Assembly (NCBI GenBank): GCA_937923945.1
Contig: CALDWC010000035.1
Span: 1-23,927, forward strand
DNA from: an uncultured Treponema sp.
GTDB taxonomy: Bacteria > Spirochaetota > Spirochaetia > Treponematales > Treponemataceae
Direction: 5' to 3'
DNA length: 23,927 nucleotides
In this document: positions 6,996-14,317 of the stretch, in pieces
How positions within the stretch are numbered: the stretch's first letter is position 1
Layout of the letters: every line of letters starts with the position of its first letter
The notes under the pieces: model-generated
Database searches by the model: none
Seen by the model: only the letters and a program-made list of their open reading frames with translations
Told to the model about the DNA's origin: nothing
Position numbers and translations under genes: made by a program

Positions 6996-7038
6996 GAGGA
7001 GACCCTGATTAATTCAATCAAGAATTGAGGGCATCTCT
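6996..7038 (+). repeat. Dispersed CTGATTAA-core repeat, copy 4
   Basis: The left part reads GAGGAGACCCTGATTAATTC. An imperfect palindrome follows: GAGA, CCCT and AATTC on the left are mirrored by GAATT, AGGG and TCTC on the right (to 7037), around AATCAA. Like copy 3, it can fold into a hairpin. Confidence 0.5.
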
Positions 7039-7105
7039 AAAAATCTATTGTTTCGCAAATGTTCAGAGCCACTTATACTAAACATTGGGAAACAATAAAG
7101 GGGAT

Positions 7106-7157
7106 ACTTTGCTTCTGCAAAAAACTTTGCTTCTGCAAAAAACTTTGCTTCGCAAAG
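7106..7157 (+). repeat. 18-bp tandem repeat, 2.8 copies
   Basis: The unit ACTTTGCTTCTGCAAAAA is present twice without change (7106-7123 and 7124-7141). The third, partial unit (7142-7157) reads ACTTTGCTTCGCAAAG and itself forms a small hairpin (CTTTGC, TTC, GCAAAG). Confidence 0.75.
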
Positions 7158-7162
7158 TTGCT

Positions 7163-7212
7163 GTTAAACGGCGTCAAGCCTTTAATCAGCGTTTCCTTGA
7201 GGCAACTCTAAA
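7163..7212 (-). repeat. Dispersed CTGATTAA-core repeat, copy 5 (long form, inverted)
   Basis: Read on the minus strand, 7198-7163 matches 606-641 at 31 of 36 positions, and 7212-7185 matches 155-182 at 23 of 28. It thus carries both halves of the element seen separately in copies 1 and 2. It ends about 60 nt before the oppB start. Confidence 0.65.
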
Positions 7213-7275
7213 GGCTAACGTTTTTAGAATTCCCTATAGAAAAACTTATAAAAATCTTTCTTTCAAGGAGGAAGT

Positions 7276-8208
7276 ATGGGACGCTATATCGTTAAACGTA
7301 TCGTTTATATGATAATAACGCTTTTTATCATTTCGATAGCAACTTTTTTCCTCATGCATTCGGTCCCCGGTGATCCGCTGACTGCACGCATTCAAAAAGC
7401 CTTGCCGGATGAAATTAGAGCAAACTTTGAAAAAAAATACGGATTGGACAAGTCTATTTTTCAACAATACTTGATGTTTTTGAACAACGTAGTTACAAAA
7501 GGAGATTTGGGCGAATCCATTACATATCCTGGACTCAGTGTGGGAAAAACAATTGTGCAAAAAGCACCTATCAGTGCGAGTATCGGCGGTCGAGCTTTAG
7601 TGATCGGCTTTGTGTTCGGAACCGTTTTTGGAATGATCGCTGCACTGAAACGCGGCAAATGGCCTGACTACGCTGTTATTACCTTGGCGATTTTGGGAAC
7701 GACGTTGCCGAGCTTTGTTTTAGCCGCGCTTTTGCAGTATTATTTCGGAGTGGTGCTGCATTGTTTGCCGCCGGGAGGCTGGGGCGGAGCTGAAAAATAT
7801 AAAGTCTTACCGGTTATGGCCTTGACCTTTGGAACGCTGGCAACCTATTCGCGGTATGTACGCAGTTCCGTTTTGGAAGTTCTCGGTTCGGATTATATTT
7901 TAACGGCGCGTGCAAAAGGCGTTTCGGAATTCAACGTTTTCAGAAAACACGTGTTCCGAAATGCAATTACGCCGTCACTGACGCTTTTAGGCGGACAGAT
8001 TGCCGGTATTTTTGTCGGCTCTTTTGTTATTGAAAAAATATTTTCGATTCCCGGACTCGGGGCGTATTTTGTCAACTCAATCGGCGACCGCGACTATCCG
8101 ATGATTGTCGGAACAACGCTTTTCTTTGCCGCTTTGTTTGTTGTGGCTCAGCTTTTGACCGACATTATGTACGTTATTGCCGATCCGCGAGTTAAATTAA
8201 CCGAGTAG
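7276..8208 (+). CDS. oppB: Oligopeptide ABC transporter, permease OppB
   Basis: The 310-residue protein is a BPD_transp_1 inner-membrane permease of the OppB/DppB type. It has an N-terminal span (about 8-28) followed by the family's VPGDPL turn, a periplasmic region to about 100, and five more predicted spans. The EAA loop that docks onto the ATPases is seen at about 207-233 (YILTARAKGVSEFNVFRKHVFRNAITP, given here only as a landmark with ARAKG and the RNAITP end). The C-terminus has the typical YVIADPR. A strong AAGGAGG (7265-7271) precedes the ATG. It would form the peptide channel together with OppC. Confidence 0.93.
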   Translation: MGRYIVKRIVYMIITLFIISIATFFLMHSVPGDPLTARIQKALPDEIRANFEKKYGLDKSIFQQYLMFLNNVVTKGDLGESITYPGLSVGKTIVQKAPISASIGGRALVIGFVFGTVFGMIAALKRGKWPDYAVITLAILGTTLPSFVLAALLQYYFGVVLHCLPPGGWGGAEKYKVLPVMALTFGTLATYSRYVRSSVLEVLGSDYILTARAKGVSEFNVFRKHVFRNAITPSLTLLGGQIAGIFVGSFVIEKIFSIPGLGAYFVNSIGDRDYPMIVGTTLFFAALFVVAQLLTDIMYVIADPRVKLTE

Positions 8209-8228
8209 AGGAGGGTAAGGAATAACAC

Positions 8229-9146
8229 ATGGAATTATCAAAAGATTTATTTACCCATATACCGAAAAGTGTTGAAGAAGGCGAACTAATTGCTCGACCT
8301 TCCATTACGTTTTGGCAGGACGTTTGGAGACGGTTTAAAAAGAATCCGGCTGCTATGTTTGCCCTCAGCTTACTTGTGGTGATGGTTGTTATGGTTATTA
8401 TCGGACCGCATATGCGCGGTTTTTCGTATAATAAAATTGACGGTGATTTAAAAGATATTGCTCCGAACGGAACTTACTGGTTCGGTACCGACAGTGCCGG
8501 ACGTGATATTTTTACCCGTGTTTGGATGGCGGGGCGTACTTCACTGATAATCGGGTTGACGGCTGCTGTTTTGGTTACGATTGTCGGTATCTTATACGGC
8601 TGTATTGCCGGCTTTGTCGGCGGCGGTGTCGATACGGTGATGATGCGTATTATCGAAATTCTGTCCGCATTGCCGTATTTGCTTATTGTGATTCTCTTGC
8701 AGATTCGGTTAAAGGATCGCACTTTGAAAACGCTATTGCTTGCGCTCGTGATTACCGGTTGGACTGGAACTGCCCGTCTTGTACGCGGTGAAGTTTTAAA
8801 AGTAAAGTCGCAGGAATTTGTACTCGCCGCACAAACTTTGGGCGTCAGTACGTGGAAAATTATTCTCAAGCACATTATCCCGAATGTTATGCCGGTGGTG
8901 ATTGTGAGTTTGAGCTTTGACATTCCCGGATTTATATTTGCGGAATCGTTTTTGTCGTACATGGGAATCGGTTTGGCTCCGCCTGCAACTTCATGGGGTA
9001 TTATGTGTTCGGAAGCGCAGTTGAATCTCATGTTTTATCCGTACCAGCTCTTTTTTCCGGCGCTGATGATTGCGTTGGTCATGTTGTGTTTTACCCTTTT
9101 GGGTGATGGTTTGCGTGATGCATTAGACCCGAAGCTGAGAAAATAG
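8229..9146 (+). CDS. oppC: Oligopeptide ABC transporter, permease OppC
   Basis: The 305-residue protein is the second channel subunit. It has the OppC N-terminal region (WRRFKKNPAAMFAL, then a first span), the conserved YWFGTDSAGRDIFTRV landmark at about 83-97, five further spans, and the EAA loop near 196-222 (LAAQTLGVS...KHIIPNVMP). It ends with LGDGLRDALDPKLRK, the standard C-terminus of DppC/OppC. It begins 20 nt after the oppB stop, with AGGAGGGTAAGGA between them as ribosome binding sequence. Confidence 0.93.
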   Translation: MELSKDLFTHIPKSVEEGELIARPSITFWQDVWRRFKKNPAAMFALSLLVVMVVMVIIGPHMRGFSYNKIDGDLKDIAPNGTYWFGTDSAGRDIFTRVWMAGRTSLIIGLTAAVLVTIVGILYGCIAGFVGGGVDTVMMRIIEILSALPYLLIVILLQIRLKDRTLKTLLLALVITGWTGTARLVRGEVLKVKSQEFVLAAQTLGVSTWKIILKHIIPNVMPVVIVSLSFDIPGFIFAESFLSYMGIGLAPPATSWGIMCSEAQLNLMFYPYQLFFPALMIALVMLCFTLLGDGLRDALDPKLRK

Positions 9147-9154
9147 GAGCTGAT

Positions 9155-10177
9155 ATGAAAAATCTTTTAGAAGTTGAAAACCTCAGCGTTTCGTTCAATA
9201 CGTATGCCGGTGAAGTAAAGGCTGTTCGCAATATCAGTTTTCACTTGGGTGAAGGTGAAACCCTCGCGTTTGTTGGGGAGTCCGGTTGCGGAAAAAGTGT
9301 TACCGCTAAAGCCTTGATGCGACTTTTACCGGTTGAAAATTCCGTAATCAAGCCTGAGTCGAAAATTATGTTCGGTGATCAGGATGTTACCAAAATGACC
9401 AAAAAGGAATTAACCGAACTTCGCGGTGATAAAATTTCCATGGTGTTCCAAGATCCGATGACCAGTTTGAATCCGACAATGCGTGTCGACAGGCAAATTA
9501 TTGAAGCCTTGATGCTCCATAAAAAGTTGGATAAAAAGGCTGCCGAAGCGGAAGCGTTGCGGTTGATGGAATTGGTACAAATCCCGAATGCGAAAGAACG
9601 GCTCAAATCTTTTCCGCATGAGCTTTCGGGCGGTATGCGTCAACGAACGATGATTGCAATCGCTCTTTCGTGTAATCCGAAAATTTTACTTGCCGATGAA
9701 CCGACAACGGCGTTGGATGTTACGATTCAAGCTCAAATTTTGGACTTGTTGCAAAATTTGAAATCGCAATTAAATACGGCGATTATTTTGGTTACGCACG
9801 ACTTGGGGGTTGTCGCGAATTTTGCGCAGCGGATTCAAGTTATGTATGCCGGTGAAATTATCGAAGAAGGCACAACGGAAGAAATCTTTTATCAATCGCG
9901 GCATCCGTATACGTGGGCGCTGCTGCAGTCAATACCGGATATGAGTAAAACCGGAACGAAACTGAAATCGCTTGCGGGCACCCCGCCCGATTTGCTTTTA
10001 CCGCTGGAAGGCTGTCCGTTTGCAGCGCGCTGCGATTATGCGATGAAAATTTGCCGCATGCAGCATCCCGAACGCACGGTTCATAGCGACACCCATCATT
10101 GCTGGTGCTGGTTGGAACATGAAATGTCGGGAACACACAACTGGGATGCTTTACGCAAGGGGGAAAAAGATGAGTAA
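9155..10177 (+). CDS. oppD: Oligopeptide ABC transporter, ATPase OppD
   Basis: The 340-residue cytoplasmic ATPase couples ATP hydrolysis to peptide import. It has Walker A GESGCGKS (41-48), the Q-loop VFQDPMTSLNPT, the signature LSGGMRQR (about 157-164), Walker B ILLADEPTTALD and the H-loop VTHDLG. Its C-terminal oligo_HPY extension contains GCPFAARCDYAMKIC. The start is 8 nt after oppC (AGGAG just upstream). It is complete, and its last 8 nt overlap oppF. Confidence 0.93.
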   Translation: MKNLLEVENLSVSFNTYAGEVKAVRNISFHLGEGETLAFVGESGCGKSVTAKALMRLLPVENSVIKPESKIMFGDQDVTKMTKKELTELRGDKISMVFQDPMTSLNPTMRVDRQIIEALMLHKKLDKKAAEAEALRLMELVQIPNAKERLKSFPHELSGGMRQRTMIAIALSCNPKILLADEPTTALDVTIQAQILDLLQNLKSQLNTAIILVTHDLGVVANFAQRIQVMYAGEIIEEGTTEEIFYQSRHPYTWALLQSIPDMSKTGTKLKSLAGTPPDLLLPLEGCPFAARCDYAMKICRMQHPERTVHSDTHHCWCWLEHEMSGTHNWDALRKGEKDE

Positions 10178-11132
10178 CGAAAAAGATGTTTTAGTTTCGG
10201 TAAACAACCTCGCGAAGTACTTTAAAGTTGGAAGAAATAAGCTGGTAAAGGCCGTTGACCACGTCAGTTTCGATATTTTTCGGGGTGAAACCTTGGGAGT
10301 AGTCGGCGAATCCGGGTGCGGAAAAACAACATGCGGACGAACGGTTTTGGGGATGTATAAAGCAACGAGCGGCGCGATTATGTTTGACGGTACGGATATT
10401 ACCGCGTTGAACAAGCGTGATCTGTTGAATTATAAGAAACGGGCGCAGTATATTTTCCAAGACCCCTATGCCTCCCTTGATCCGCGCTTGACTGTCGCTG
10501 AAATTATTGCGGAAGGTATCAAAGTTCATTTTAAAATAAGCAAAGAGGAAATTGCGCATCGGGTAAACAGCTTGCTGGAGAAAGTCGGACTCAATAAGGA
10601 ACATGCTTTACGATATCCGCACGAACTTTCAGGCGGTCAGCGGCAGCGTGTCGGCATTGCGCGTTCGCTCGCGGTTGAGCCGGAATTTATTGTCTGCGAT
10701 GAACCGATTTCAGCGTTGGACGTTTCCGTTCAAGCTCAGATTGTCAATTTGCTCAATCAACTGAAAGATGAAATGGGACTTACGTACATGTTTATTTCGC
10801 ATGATCTTTCGATGGTAAAGCACATGTCCGATCGCATTGCGGTTATGTATCTGGGCTGTATTGTTGAGCTGGCTGATCGTGAAAGTATGTACAATAATCC
10901 GCTCCATCCGTATACGCGGGCGTTGTTGTCGGCGATTCCGCTTGCGGACCCGAAAGCAGGTATGAAAAATCGGATTGCACTGAAAGGTGAAATTCCGTCA
11001 CAAATAAATACGCCGCCCGGTTGTAAATTTGTGAACCGCTGTCCGTATGCGAAGCCGCACTGCCACGAAGAGGCGCCGCCGCTTCAGAAAAAAGCAAATG
11101 GACATCTGGTAGCCTGCTACGAAGTGGAATAG
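10170..11132 (+). CDS. oppF: Oligopeptide ABC transporter, ATPase OppF
   Basis: The 320-residue protein is the partner ATPase of OppD. It shows Walker A GESGCGKT (46-53), the Q-loop IFQDPYASLDPR, the signature LSGGQRQR, Walker B FIVCDEPISALD, the H-loop ISHDLS and the oligo_HPY end GCKFVNRCPYAKPHC. An in-frame ATG exists 17 codons upstream (10119), inside oppD. I chose 10170 because AAGGGGG (10157-10163) is correctly spaced from it and the sequence from MSNEKDVL matches the family's start. The 8-nt overlap with oppD implies translational coupling. A terminator follows, closing the operon. Confidence 0.92.
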   Translation: MSNEKDVLVSVNNLAKYFKVGRNKLVKAVDHVSFDIFRGETLGVVGESGCGKTTCGRTVLGMYKATSGAIMFDGTDITALNKRDLLNYKKRAQYIFQDPYASLDPRLTVAEIIAEGIKVHFKISKEEIAHRVNSLLEKVGLNKEHALRYPHELSGGQRQRVGIARSLAVEPEFIVCDEPISALDVSVQAQIVNLLNQLKDEMGLTYMFISHDLSMVKHMSDRIAVMYLGCIVELADRESMYNNPLHPYTRALLSAIPLADPKAGMKNRIALKGEIPSQINTPPGCKFVNRCPYAKPHCHEEAPPLQKKANGHLVACYEVE

Positions 11133-11159
11133 CGGCAGCACAATATTTGTACAACAATG

Positions 11160-11197
11160 AAAAGCAGTCCAAAATATAGAACGGGCTGCTTTTTTAT
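11160..11197 (+). terminator. Rho-independent terminator of the opp operon
   Basis: AAAGCAGTCC (11161-11170) pairs with GGGCTGCTTT (11183-11192) through one G-T wobble, around a 12-nt loop, and runs straight into a T-rich tail. It ends opp transcription before tldD. Confidence 0.8.
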
Positions 11198-11254
11198 TAG
11201 TTTTTCTCCCTCTAGCCGTAAAACACAAAATTCAGTATTATAGGAGCGAAAGTA

Positions 11255-12700
11255 ATGGAGGATTTTGTGAAAATCAAGGTATCAGAGTATTTAGAAAAGA
11301 GCAAACCCGAACTGAAAAAAATCATTTCGGATTTGTCCAAAGACTTTTCGTATGTTTCGATTTTAGGTGCGGACAGCACATCAAAAACATATTCGGTTTC
11401 TCGTTCGGGCGCTTCCGTGACTGAAGACGGTTTATGCAACGAACGCGGGTTCGTGCTGCGAGTGCATAACGGAGTCGGATATTCGGAATATTCATTTAAC
11501 GAATTGAATTATGAAAAAGTTATTGCAGAAATAAAGCGCATTGCAGGCGAGGATATCGCGCACTACAAAAAGCAAAACCTTGCGTTGATTTCCTATCCTG
11601 TAATTGAAGAAGAGGAAATTGCGAAAACGTTTTCCGCTGAAGTTGAAAAAGCGTTTGACAACATCAGCGACGGTGAAAAAATTGCGCGAATTGTTGCCAT
11701 ACGGGACAAGGGTTTGCAATACTCAAAAAAATTTTTAGACTTTGCGGTGCAGTATCAGCAGGTGAGTGTGCGGAAAATATTCCTTTCAACGAAAAAAGAT
11801 TTAACCCAAAGTTACGCATATTCCATCGGGTACTTTATGCCGATTGCGAAAGACGGTGAAAAAATCGTCAATCCCTATTCGAGTTTTTCCGGTGCAGCGG
11901 GCTTGGAGCTTTTGGACGAAATGGAGCAATCGCTTGAAACGGAAGCGAAAAAAGCACTTGACTATTTAATCGGCGAACGCGTAGTTCCCGGTCGCTATGA
12001 AGTTATTTGCTCGCCGGATGTCACGGGCTTAATCGCCCACGAAGCGTTCGGGCACGGCGTTGAAATGGATATGTTTGTGAAGGACCGTGCAAAAGCCCGC
12101 GACTACGTGAAAAAGCAAGTTGCGTCTGAAATCACCGATATGCATGACGGAGCCGCAACGAATACCAAGCAAGTGTCTTCGTACTTTTTTGACGATGAAG
12201 GCGTACTTGCGCAGGATACGTTAATTATCAAAAATGGAATTTTACAACAAGGAATTTGCGACACGCTTTCCGCCCTTGCACTTGGAGTAAAACCCACCGG
12301 AAACGGAAAGCGCCAATCCTACGAACGCAAAGCCTACACTCGCATGACCAACACCTTTTTTTCAGCCGGTAAAAAAAACTTCGACGAAATGCTTAAAAGC
12401 GTTAAACACGGCTATCTCCTTGAAGACTACATGAGCGGCATGGAAGACCCGAAAAACTGGGGCATTCAATGCTGTTTGGGCAAGGGGTACGAAATCAAAG
12501 ACGGCAAACTCACCGGCAAAGTCGTGTCTCCCGTGTACTTAACCGGCTACGTTCCCGACTTGCTCAAATCCTTTTCGGAAATTTCATGTGACGGAGATTT
12601 TAAACTTTCGGGTTCCGGCTATTGCGGAAAGGGCTACAAAGAATACGTGCGCACTTCCTGCGGAGGCACGTACATAAAAGCGATCGCGAATTTATCGTAA
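11255..12700 (+). CDS. tldD: TldD metalloprotease subunit
   Basis: The 481-residue protein has the same length as E. coli TldD. TldD and TldE form a cytoplasmic zinc protease that takes in unfolded peptides; in enterobacteria it matures microcin B17 and degrades the CcdA antitoxin. The zinc motif HEAFGHGVEMD is at 262-272, with His262, Glu263 and His267 as HExxxH. A cysteine-rich C-terminal end (GKGYKEYVRTSCGG) supplies a likely third ligand. GGAG (11243-11246) lies 8 nt before the ATG. tldE follows 10 nt downstream, so the two form an operon. It lies directly after the opp operon but behind that operon's terminator, so it needs its own promoter; only a TATTAT at 11236-11241 hints at one. Confidence 0.93.
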   Translation: MEDFVKIKVSEYLEKSKPELKKIISDLSKDFSYVSILGADSTSKTYSVSRSGASVTEDGLCNERGFVLRVHNGVGYSEYSFNELNYEKVIAEIKRIAGEDIAHYKKQNLALISYPVIEEEEIAKTFSAEVEKAFDNISDGEKIARIVAIRDKGLQYSKKFLDFAVQYQQVSVRKIFLSTKKDLTQSYAYSIGYFMPIAKDGEKIVNPYSSFSGAAGLELLDEMEQSLETEAKKALDYLIGERVVPGRYEVICSPDVTGLIAHEAFGHGVEMDMFVKDRAKARDYVKKQVASEITDMHDGAATNTKQVSSYFFDDEGVLAQDTLIIKNGILQQGICDTLSALALGVKPTGNGKRQSYERKAYTRMTNTFFSAGKKNFDEMLKSVKHGYLLEDYMSGMEDPKNWGIQCCLGKGYEIKDGKLTGKVVSPVYLTGYVPDLLKSFSEISCDGDFKLSGSGYCGKGYKEYVRTSCGGTYIKAIANLS

Positions 12701-12710
12701 GGAGATTGGT

Positions 12711-14015
12711 ATGAATTTTGAAAAAATGATTATTGATGTTTTGAAAAAGCATCGGGAACTTTCGGGGTATAAATTGATTTCAAGTAAAAATAAATCCCGT
12801 GAGCTTTTTTTGATTAAAGATAAAATTGATATTAACCGCGGCAAAGAGGTAAGCGGCTATAATGTAACCGTCTATGTCGATTTTGAAGAAAACGGAACCA
12901 AGTACCGCGGTTCGGCACAGTTGACGTTAGCGCCGACTTTGTCGCAAGCGGAACTCGAGCAAAAAATTTCCGAAGGAGCGTTTTCGGCAAAGTTTGTAAA
13001 AACCAAATGGTATCCATTGAGCAAACCCGAAAAAACGGATTTGATTGTTCCGCAGTTTGACATTGATGAAAACAAGCTGGGGGAGCAAACCGAAAAAATA
13101 GCCGAAGCAATTTTAGCGGAAAAATCACCGCACGCAATTATGAACAGCGCAGAGGTTTTTTTAACGACTTCCGATATTCATTTCCAAAACTCGGAAGGAG
13201 TTGATGTGTGTTACAAAACCGCTTCCAATAAAATTGAAGTGATTACGAGCTGCAAAGCCGATCCCGACGATGTTGAAGTGTACGGCGATGCAAGCTATGC
13301 GAACCTTTCAACTACGGAGATTCGCGAACTGGTAAAAAATCAATTACAGGAAACGGAAGAGCGCAGCACCGCAAAAAGAGCAAAGCGCATCCCGTCCATC
13401 AACGTGATTTTACGCAATTCCGCCGTGCCGAATTTTTTCGATTTTTTTGTGTCGCAAACGAGCGGTGCCGAAGTTTTTGCAAAAGCCTCGCGGGCGGAAA
13501 TCGGCAAAAACTTTCAAGGCGATTCCATTTCGGGCGACCTTTTGACGATTACGCTCAAACCCTTCATTGAAAATTCGGCAAGTTCGGCACCGTTTGACGC
13601 GGACGGTATTATCCTGCATCCGGTTACCGTAATTGAAAACGGCACGGTGAAACAGCTGCACAGCAATTTGAAATTTGCGCAATACCTGAACATCGCTCCG
13701 ACCGGAATGTTGCCCAACGTTGAAGTCGCCAGCGGCAGCCGCTCATACGCCGAAATGCAAAAAGAACCCTACGTTGAAATTTTACGCTTTTCCGACTTTT
13801 TGTGCGACACGGTTACCGGCGATTTTGGCGGCGAATTCCGCTTGGCAAAATATTTTGACGGTGAAAAACTGCACGTCATCAACAACGGTGCGATTTCCGC
13901 AAACATCTTTGACATTCAGCGGAATATGTTTTTTTCAAAAGAGCGGATGCAGCATAAATCCTACCTCGGACCGAAAGCGATTTTAATTCCGAACCTTGAA
14001 ATTTCCGGCGACTGA
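12711..14015 (+). CDS. tldE: TldE (PmbA) subunit of the TldD/E protease
   Basis: The 434-residue protein is the TldE/PmbA partner. It has the same overall fold family as TldD but no HExxxH zinc motif, as expected for the non-catalytic half. Landmarks are the N-terminal ISSKNKSRELFLIKDKIDINRGKE segment, the central RNSAVPNFFDFFVSQTSGAEVF block and the C-terminal HVINNGAISANIFD...ILIPNLEISG, which corresponds to the family's conserved ILIP..ISG end. AAGGAG precedes the ATG by 6 nt. It ends at a strong terminator (14066-14107). Confidence 0.9.
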   Translation: MNFEKMIIDVLKKHRELSGYKLISSKNKSRELFLIKDKIDINRGKEVSGYNVTVYVDFEENGTKYRGSAQLTLAPTLSQAELEQKISEGAFSAKFVKTKWYPLSKPEKTDLIVPQFDIDENKLGEQTEKIAEAILAEKSPHAIMNSAEVFLTTSDIHFQNSEGVDVCYKTASNKIEVITSCKADPDDVEVYGDASYANLSTTEIRELVKNQLQETEERSTAKRAKRIPSINVILRNSAVPNFFDFFVSQTSGAEVFAKASRAEIGKNFQGDSISGDLLTITLKPFIENSASSAPFDADGIILHPVTVIENGTVKQLHSNLKFAQYLNIAPTGMLPNVEVASGSRSYAEMQKEPYVEILRFSDFLCDTVTGDFGGEFRLAKYFDGEKLHVINNGAISANIFDIQRNMFFSKERMQHKSYLGPKAILIPNLEISGD

Positions 14016-14065
14016 TTATCCGGTGACGTAAAAATATTCACCAAATAATTTTTGCATATTACACA

Positions 14066-14107
14066 GTCGGCGGCTTTGTATGAAGCCGCCGGCTTAATTT
14101 TTTGCGA
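14066..14107 (+). terminator. Rho-independent terminator of tldDE
   Basis: The stem GTCGGCGGCTT (14066-14076) pairs with AAGCCGCCGGC (14083-14093) through ten Watson-Crick pairs and one wobble around a 6-nt loop, followed by TTAATTTTTT. It is the most stable-looking terminator in the window. Confidence 0.8.
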
Positions 14108-14129
14108 TGGGTTTTTCGACCCAAGCAAA
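14100..14129. repeat. Interrupted hairpin
   Basis: TTTTGC (14100-14105) pairs with GCAAAA (14124-14129, after a one-base bulge) and the inner TGGGT (14108-14112) pairs with ACCCA (14119-14123), around a 6-nt loop TTTTCG. Its function is not evident. Confidence 0.4.
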
Positions 14130-14136
14130 ATCGTTT

Positions 14137-14168
14137 GGTCAAAATTTTTTTCAAAAAAAATTTTGACC
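14137..14168. repeat. Perfect 15-bp inverted repeat with 2-nt spacer
   Basis: GGTCAAAATTTTTTT (14137-14151) and its exact reverse complement (14154-14168) flank CA. The outer GGTC/GACC pairs close an A/T-only core. It could be a bidirectional terminator-like structure or a protein-binding palindrome. Confidence 0.6.
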
Positions 14169-14317
14169 GTAATTCTGCGCTTGGTACCATAGTACGCTTT
14201 TTGCGTAAACCGCTCGCAATATTTCGTCCGCACAAAAATTGAATACACATCAGTGCTGAGTCCGCAAATCGGTTTAACCGCCTGTATTTTTTGCCGATAA
14301 TATGAGAAGGAATTTTT

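Larger units (their letters stand above)
6849..7275. other. Repeat-laden spacer inside the opp gene set
   Basis: This 427-bp gap between oppA and oppB is unusually long for an opp operon. It carries, in order, a terminator-like hairpin (6864-6894), a second hairpin (6954-6987), a CTGATTAA repeat (6996-7038), an 18-bp tandem repeat (7106-7157) and an inverted long CTGATTAA copy (7163-7212). I find no credible gene in it. A 75-codon frame (7085-7312) is driven by the tandem repeat and runs into oppB. No near-consensus promoter for oppB stands out. Confidence 0.6.
14016..14317. other. Spacer with three consecutive hairpins
   Basis: This 302-bp gap holds the tldE terminator (14066-14107), a second interrupted hairpin (14100-14129) and a long perfect inverted repeat (14137-14168). 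I see no gene in the remaining sequence. A GAGAAGGAA Shine-Dalgarno sequence and a possible -10 (TAATAT, 14298-14303) sit just before the OmpA-family lipoprotein gene. Confidence 0.55.

Noticed and set aside
7106..7157. CRISPR array
   Set aside because: The 18-bp units are head-to-tail without spacers, fewer than three full copies, and no cas genes are present.
7085..7312. 75-codon open frame before oppB with LLLQKT repeats
   Set aside because: The repetition comes from the 18-bp DNA tandem repeat, the frame continues through the oppB ribosome binding site and start, and the composition is not protein-like.
10119..10169. Earlier ATG for oppF inside oppD
   Set aside because: The extra 17 residues do not resemble the family N-terminus, and the ribosome binding site AAGGGGG fits the ATG at 10170.
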